A stretch of DNA of 64,000 nucleotides from assembly GCA_025738555.1 (NCBI GenBank), contig JAOVFP010000005.1, positions 4,278,001 to 4,342,000 on the forward strand, in the 5' to 3' direction. The translations under genes were made by a program, and so were the position numbers. Shown piece after piece: positions 58,073 to 64,000 of this stretch; position 1 is the stretch's first letter, and each line of letters opens with the position of its first letter. The notes beneath the pieces are model-generated. The model was not told the DNA's origin. It ran no database searches and saw nothing but the letters and a program-made list of their open reading frames with translations. This DNA is from Cyathus striatus (taxonomy: Eukaryota > Basidiomycota > Agaricomycetes > Agaricales > Nidulariaceae).

Positions 58073-59250
58073 CTAAAGGCTAAATATTGCATCGATCTCA
58101 TCGAGTGGTTTTGTTTTTTTCTTGTTTTTCTTAGTTTTGGAAGGAATCCTTGATCGCAACATACCAATGTCTTTGGAACCTACTTGTTGCTCTACAGAAC
58201 GGTCTAATTGATCATGTTTCACAATAAACCGGTCTGTGGTAGAACGCCCGCAATAAGACAGAGTACAAACTTTAAACATGAACAGCAGCAAAACGCACCG
58301 ACTGGTTCCTCCGGTACCGATAAAACTTCACTTTGTGTTACTTCCATAAGACAATTCACAGTTTGCACTACCATATTCGTTGATTTGCTAGAGTTATACT
58401 GAAAATCCACATTTTGAGAGGGTTGTTCCACTGTACGCTTTCGAAAAAGGCCGCGTTAACATACCAACTACCGAAACAGAATCAAGTAGACCTACATTAA
58501 TAACATGCAAAACTTGATTGCAGGAGAGCTTTAGGAGTTGAATTGTATCCAACAGTTCTGCAGATAGGGCGTGTAGTCGACATGCAATGGCTGCTAAAAT
58601 CACGAGAGCTTGGAGGAATGCTGCTGACTGCATAGAAATAGCAAATAACCTAGCCATTCTAAAGTCAGTAAGAAGATGCAATCACATCGGAGTACCCACT
58701 GATAAGCCCCTGCAATTCGCTGGCGCATCTAGAAAGCAAGCTCAAACCTGACATTAAGAACAATCAGCTAGAAACATACTTTCTCTAGGGAATGAGAATA
58801 TACAGCGAGCTCTTTTACAAATGCGCTCACAACCTCAATGCTAGGCAAATGTGTCCAGGAGCCTTTTAATAATGACAAGCTGAAAACATGACAAGAACAA
58901 GCGGGCATAAGTAGAAAGATCACGAACTTTGTTGCAGCATCTGGACCAAAGAAAGAGCAACGGAGGCTACGAACATTGGGTAAAATGTTGAAGGTAGAAA
59001 CCCGTCTGCAGCATTTACGAAGCTCCTCTACTCTCCTCCAAAAAAGAGCAGTCCTGTGCTGATTCTTGCCCTTATAATATATTCGTTCGAGTACTTGTGC
59101 TTCTTCAGAATAAGTAATAAGGGTTAGCTGAAGGCGACGTGTAAATATCTTTATATCCTTCAAAGCTTGGTTTATCGAAGAATGTAGTTCGTTTGGAACA
59201 GTAGATCTGGTTGAAGTCGGGTTCCAGATGCCAGCAGAAGGCGAAGCCAT
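58073..59250 (-). CDS. Nepro-like nucleolar protein (DUF4477 type, RNase MRP-related)
   Basis: Exon 1 starts MASPSAGIWNPTSTRSTVPN and contains EEAQVLERIYYKGKNQHRTA, then LFWRRVEELRKCCRRVSTFN. That is the core motif of the Nepro N-terminal domain (QVLxRLxYKxKNQHR followed by FWR). Splices then give LLKGSWTHLPSIEVVSAFVK, MRQRIAGAYQMARLFAISMQ and SAAFLQALVILAAIACRLHA, a helical region. The C-terminus is basic, then acidic: SRIPSKTKKNKKKTKPLDEI, DAIFSL. The DEIDxIF ending is typical of this group. Members are nucleolar and linked to pre-rRNA processing, with yeast Rmp1 of RNase MRP as a proposed relative (from memory). About 290 residues in five or six exons. It shares a 218-bp divergent promoter with AP-1 beta. 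Confidence 0.78.
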
Positions 59251-59468
59251 AGTGATATATATAGCTTCGGTGAACGTAGGTGTGTTTGGTGACCTGTGTT
59301 CAGCGAGGAAGAGTTATGTAAAGGAGATAGACAAATCACGAAGTCAACGATCCTCGCTTGCCCTCCTCGCTCACCTGATTTACACTAAGTATCCAACTAC
59401 GTATACTTACCTCAAAGTTCAGGCCACTGGTACCTATAATTCTTAGTGTTTAGTTCCTACATCCAACT

Positions 59469-62131
59469 ATGGCTCAAGCAGGGCAAGATGCCAAGTTCTT
59501 TCAACGAGGCAAAATTGAAGTTGAGCTGCTTCGCAAATCCCTAATGATTATCGTTCAATGAGTCTTGCTAGGAATTCCGTGCAGAACTGCAAGCCGCAGA
59601 AGCAAAGGATAAGAAGTTTGTTAAGAGGAAAATTGCTTTGAAGAAGATTGTGGCTAATATTACAATGGGAAATGACAGTGTGTATCGACCTCAGCTCTTC
59701 TACAGAATTTGACATTAATCTAACTCAATAATCAGTGTCGCCATTGTTCACTGACGTTGTGCAGTGTTTAGGTACCCCTTTGCTCGAGATCAAGAAGAGT
59801 GAGTTGGAAGTTCTTTTATGGGAATGTCGATGATGAAGTGGCATCACAGTGGTCTATCTATTCCTTGTCAGCTATGGACGTTCGAAACCTGACTTGATCC
59901 ATCTCGTTATTCCAAACTTCCTTCAGGTGAAGTTCAGCGATACCTGATGCTGCTAATTAATCTGATGATTAGCTTCTATCAGGACTGCAACGACCGAAAT
60001 CCACTCATTCGCGCCTTGGCTATTCGCACTATGTCGTATATTCCGATACCTGTGGTCACTGATGCCCTCACCGAAAATCTGCGTCATTGTCTAAAGGATC
60101 GAGACGCGTATGTTCGAAAGACGGCGGCAATATGTGTTGCAAAGCTCTACGCAGCAGACCCTCGAAGAGCGGAGAAAGGGGGTTTTGTCGAGATGCTTCG
60201 TGACCTTATGCTCGATAGCAATGCTACGGTCGTCGCTAACGCTGTTGCCGCCCTTTCCGAAATTGGGGACAGACAAGATGGTGTTATTTTCAGGCTAAAT
60301 CTGACAACTGCAAACAAGCTGCTTACTGCGCTTGGTGAAAGTTCTGAGTAAGTGAATCCCACCGATTTGAAGTTTTGCAATCTGAAATCGATTGAGATGG
60401 GGTCAGATTTATATCCTTGATTCCTTACTGCGCTATGTTCCAGAGAGGCACGCTGATGCTGAAACCATGGCAGAACGTGTTATAGCCCAGTTACAGCATG
60501 CGAATTCCGCTGTTGTGCTCACAACGATCAAGGTTCTCCTGTATCTCATGAATTATATGGAGAACCGGAGATTAATTGACTATTGCTGCAAGAAAATGGG
60601 ACCTCCATTAGGTTTGTTCCATTTCTGCGACATTCGTTTATAAATCTCTAAAACAACGTACTAGTCACACTGCTTTCTTCGGGACCAGAAGTCCAGTATG
60701 TCGCTTTACGGAACATTCTCCTTATCATTCAACGCCGTCCAGCTGTCCTGAAGAACGATGTGAAAGTCTTCTTTTGCAAATATAATGATCCAATTTATGT
60801 GAAACTTGCGAAACTGGAAATCATGTACCGCCTTGCAAGGGCTGAAAATGCTTCGGAAGTTTTAGCGGAACTGCAAGAGTGAGTATTGATAAATTTAAAG
60901 TCGGTTATAATCCTCACCTGCTCATCAGATATGCATCGGAAGTCGATCTTGACTTTGTTCGGAAAGCTGTCCGCTCAATAGGTCGTCTTGCCATCAAAGT
61001 TGAACCAGCTTCCCATAGTTGCATTCAAGCCCTTTTAAGCCTAATAGAAACCAAAGTTTCTTATGTTGTCCAAGAGGCTGTCATTGTCATTAAAGATATA
61101 TTCAGACGTTATCCAGGACAATACGAAGGGATTATACCTAAACTATGTGAAAATCTTGATTTGCTGGATGAGCCGGAATCCAAAGCTGCTATGATATGGA
61201 TACTTGGCCAATTTGCTAACCTGATAGATAATGCAGACGAGCTGATGGATGATTTGCTTTACAGCTTCCTTGATGAAGGTGCGGAGGTAAGGGCTAACGA
61301 AATCTTTTCACTAATAGGCGTCTCTGATTGAACATTTCGATTTACCAGGTACAACTTGCACTTTTATCTGCCACAGTAAAGTTATTTATCTACAAGTCAA
61401 AATCGGAGACTGCAAAGGAACTTGTTCATAAAGTTCTTAAATGGGCGACAGAGGAAGTCGACAATCCGGATCTTAGAGACCGTGGTTTCATGTATTGGCG
61501 GATGCTAGCCATAAACCCTACAGTGGCGGGAGAAATTGTTCTTGCCGAAAAACCTCCCATTACTACAGACTCCGATAGGATGGATAGGGGTGCCTTAGAT
61601 CAACTGTTGCTTCATACAGGGACGCTAGGAAGCATTTATCACAAGAATCCTGAGGCATGTTAAATTCTTGATCCAGACATTTAATTTCTAATCATTGTTT
61701 AGACATTCATCCGAAATGCGACTGGCAAAGCGCTGACAGATAGTCCTGCCCTCAATACCAATTCGCGCGCTGTTCTGGTACCACTGAGTCGACCACAGCT
61801 TCCCGACAGTGTAGTTCGCGTAGCTGGTCCAGGACCAAATGAACCACGTTCGGAGACACAGGATGCAGATGGTTCGCTACCACCACCACCACTACCGAGG
61901 CCAGTAGTAACAACAAAGCCGGAAACAGAGGAGGATGTTGAAAATGATGAGGATGATGAAAAGGACGGCACTTCAGAGCAGGAGGAAGCTGAACAAACCG
62001 AGAACCACAATTCCGATCCCTATTCAAATTTAGATAGCGCATTTGGTAACTATCTTGCAGATGAACCGCGCCCAATAACAGAAGGAAGTCACCGTGCACG
62101 GCATAATGACGAAGACGACTTATTGTTTTAG
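59469..62131 (+). CDS. APL2: Clathrin adaptor AP-1 complex subunit beta
   Basis: Exon 1 ([17 protein letters not shown]) splices to [20 protein letters not shown], then [20 protein letters not shown]. Diagnostic beta-adaptin blocks follow: [140 protein letters not shown] and [13 protein letters not shown]. The trunk (HEAT-like) is complete. The hinge is short, acidic and Pro-rich and ends HNDEDDLLF, so the C-terminal ear domain is absent, as in other fungal AP-1 beta chains. It sorts cargo between trans-Golgi and endosomes. About 720 residues, ten exons. Confidence 0.95.
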
Positions 62132-62252
62132 TGATGTAAACTACAGGACTGTACCTATTATATATACATATCAAGACCCAGGAATGGTTTAGAGACGCTG
62201 AAATCAGAACAAAGACCGGAATTCCGTCGGGGTATAATGTTCGTGGTCAGGG

Positions 62253-63292
62253 TCAAGAAATGGGAATCAATCTTCTCTTTTGCCTTAGTGAATTATAATG
62301 CTGAGGGGGATGATGAGGGGAGACCTGTGCAAGATACGTAGCGTTGCTTACTTCTCCCAAGCCATACATTCGGCGATGATAACTGATTCTGACTACGGGT
62401 GCGTTTGGGTCATAAGGATTGACAGGATTGAAGTCACCGGTAGGATTATGAATAACGATGGGTGGTTTTCCTCCTTGAACGACGTGTATTGGGACATTGA
62501 ATGCCCTGCTAAGAGCCAATATCTCTGGCTCACCTCCCCACACAGCAGTGTCGCGTATTGAAGCACAATAGTGCTCGAACTCCTGTGGGGACATGAGACC
62601 GGGCTCGAGAGCCCCTGCAGCATCTTCACCAGCTGCGGAAGGAAGGAAAGGAATGAAGTCGTCTGGATGTTGAAATATGTATTTAGCAGCCACGGCACGA
62701 ATATCAGCGTAGTTGGCTCTTTCGGGCGGAATAATTCCTAGGAGGGAAAGCTGATCTGCAACAGCAGAGAACAGGCAATGTCCGTCCGGATTGATCTTGG
62801 GCGAGAGGTGAGCAAGGATGGCCGAGGTGGGACGAAGAGCAAAATACCTGATAAACCTCTACGTTGAGCTGTTTACAAACACTGGAAATGGCATCTTCTT
62901 CGTCCTTGGCCTCCTTTTCTAACCTGATTTGGGCTTCTGGATCATCTGGAGAGAATGACCGTGCGAGGGCAGCAACCTTCCTAGCCTGCAGTATGTACAA
63001 TAAATGGGGTAATGAGAACGTAGAAGGAGGGAGTACAGAAAGAAAGTACCTGTCGAGCTTTGAAACGTGACTTTGCATCTTGCTTCGGCTGAGAGTCCCA
63101 GTCGTCTGCCTGCTTGTTTAGCTGCATTTGATTGAGGACATTTGCAGACTCCTTCTGGACGACGCGGTCTCTGGAGTCGAGCTGAGCAAGGAGGTCGTTC
63201 ACGAGATCTTCGTCTTGGTCCATAGGGGGCGGAGGAGGGTCAGGGTAAGAGGGAGGAGGCTTTTTGACTTTGTTGCGCTTTGAAGGGGGCAT
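62253..63292 (-). CDS. OTU2: OTU-domain deubiquitinase (OTUD6/OTU2 type)
   Basis: The start MPPSKRNKVKKPPPSYPDPP leads into a charged helical part (LLAQLDSRDRVVQKESANVL and RKVAALARSFSPDDPEAQIR) typical of OTUD6. The catalytic region is INPDGHCLFSAVADQLSLLG (Asp and the nucleophile Cys), then ERANYADIRAVAAKYIFQHP, FEHYCASIRDTAVWGGEPEI and ILALSRAFNVPIHVVQGGKP. The His lies in VVRISYHRRMYGLGE, spliced to HYNSLRQKRRLIPIS. Cys, His and Asp are all present. OTUD6/Otu2 acts on ubiquitinated 40S ribosomal proteins during ribosome recycling. About 300 residues, four exons. The stop is 120 bp from the convergent AP-1 beta stop. Confidence 0.94.
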
Positions 63293-63423
63293 TGGATGAC
63301 GAGAGGTGGAGCGAGTAGCACAGCGAGGAAGTGCAGGGTGATTAGTAGATAAGATGGTGGCACTGTATTTACCCATCTGATTTATCTTATCTCTGCTGTT
63401 CACAACGTTCACCTCCTGCTCCC
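63293..63423. promoter_or_regulatory. Short divergent promoter (131 bp)
   Basis: Only 131 bp lie between the OTU start (-) and the next start (+), so the two genes very likely share promoter elements. No specific site is recognisable. Confidence 0.5.
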
Positions 63424-64000
63424 ATGGACACCGTCGACCCTCTCTCTCTTCAGCGCCAACTCGCCACCCTTGCCTCGTCCCCCTCCCTCTCCCTCTCCCA
63501 CACCGACTGGTCCATCGTCTACCATAATGCACAATCTCTCGCCAATCTTCTCCGCGTCAAGTCTTCTTCTGGTGCCTGCCTTCCGTCCTTCTGTCTTCCT
63601 GCACCCCTCATCTTTTCCCTCTCCAGAAGACATCCACTCGCTTTTAGGAACCACAGATCTTCCCCAGACCCTCGTCACCTTGCTTTCTCTTGCACTGCGT
63701 GATCGTTCCATTCCCTCCGACCAGTATGCCGCCCCTGTACTTGAGATACTTCGCGTCGCTGCAAATCTCTGCATGGATCACGGTCAGTCCATCCCTCATC
63801 GTACACGTGTTATCTGTCGTGTTCACTCGCTTCCAGACGATAACCGCTCTCGCCTTCTCGACGCCACTTTCCCCGATACAACGCTATCTCTTCTGAAGGG
63901 CTATGCGGAAACGATACCTTCCTCTTCCCAAAACTCACCTCTCCACATCACAACACCTCATTTAAAGGTCGTACGCACCGCTGTCGGTGTTCTGCTCAAC
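63424..64000 (+). CDS. ARM-repeat-type protein, 5' part only (possibly SmgGDS/RAP1GDS1-like)
   Basis: Exon 1 starts MDTVDPLSLQRQLATLASSP. It splices (about 63571-63623) to EDIHSLLGTTDLPQTLVTLL, SLALRDRSIPSDQYAAPVLE and ILRVAANLCMDH, then at about 63784-63836 to DDNRSRLLDATFPDTTLSLL, KGYAETIPSSSQ and LKVVRTAVGVLLN, where the window ends. Alternating amphipathic helices with the VLRVAANLC type of ARM signature and the TAVGVLLN motif suggest an ARM-fold protein. From memory this layout fits fungal relatives of RAP1GDS1/SmgGDS, GTPase regulators, but the visible part is too short to be sure. Partial at the 3' end. Confidence 0.65.

Noticed and set aside
59469..62131. AP-1 beta ending at the hinge, suspected truncation
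   Set aside because: Fungal AP-1 beta chains normally lack the ear domain; the acidic hinge ends at a clean stop.
1..64000. A secondary-metabolite or defence gene cluster
   Set aside because: No polyketide synthase, NRPS, terpene synthase, P450 run, NLR or transposase was found; the window is housekeeping in content.

Overview
The window is nuclear DNA of a filamentous basidiomycete, most likely an agaricomycete. Genes are dense, lie on both strands and are broken by many introns of about 45-60 nt, so few proteins sit in one open frame and most had to be read across splice junctions. The products are fungal housekeeping proteins plus a few families that I recognise only as basidiomycete-type unknowns. 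I see no rRNA, tRNA, CRISPR array or intact transposon. Exon joins are my own reading of frame and GT/AG phase; no alignment was run.

Layout, left to right. 1-849: no supported gene. 850-2762 (-): multi-pass membrane protein. 3007-4636 (-): SET-domain methyltransferase. 4819-5959 (+): short-chain dehydrogenase of the YDF1 type. 6165-9765 (-): large low-complexity protein of unknown role. 10227-11856 (-): CCCH zinc-finger protein whose N-terminal finger is hidden in two tiny exons. 12211-13986 (+): EHT1/EEB1-type alpha/beta hydrolase. 14052-15100 (-): RWD protein of the GIR2/RWDD1 type. 15320-15965 (+): mitochondrial ribosomal protein bS21m. 15966-17305: gene-poor. 17306-19017 (+): unknown protein. 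19119-20471 (-): CTK2/cyclin K-type cyclin. 21014-22520 (-): eIF2B alpha. 23480-24109 (+): unknown intronless protein. 24655-26441 (+): methionine aminopeptidase 1. 26608-29331 (-): glycerol-3-phosphate acyltransferase. 29613-36706 (-): XMAP215/Stu2-type microtubule polymerase with what looks like five TOG domains. 37236-40165 (-): APC/C subunit 5. 40467-43272 (+): NOC3. 43480-45119 (-): TEA/ATTS transcription factor. 46251-48136 (+): ESCRT-I VPS23. 48663-51318 (-): Src1/Heh/Man1 inner nuclear membrane protein. 51668-53448 (-): mitochondrial sulfide:quinone oxidoreductase. 54070-55038 (+): unknown protein, possibly Mso1-like. 56245-57770 (+): secreted, probably GPI-anchored cupredoxin. 58073-59250 (-): Nepro-like nucleolar protein. 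59469-62131 (+): AP-1 beta. 62253-63292 (-): OTU deubiquitinase. 63424-end (+): ARM-type protein cut by the window edge.

The genes do not form a pathway cluster. Their arrangement is typical of compact fungal chromosomes, with divergent pairs sharing promoters of 130-350 bp (RWD/bS21m, APC5/NOC3, Nepro/AP-1 beta, OTU/ARM) and convergent pairs with 65-210 bp between stop codons. The best leads are the five-TOG array in a fungus, a 22-nt microexon followed by a GC-AG intron in the sulfide:quinone oxidoreductase gene, the hidden CCCH finger, an internal 40-residue duplication in the unknown protein at 6165-9765, a perfect hairpin upstream of the methionine aminopeptidase gene, and several unassigned basidiomycete proteins.
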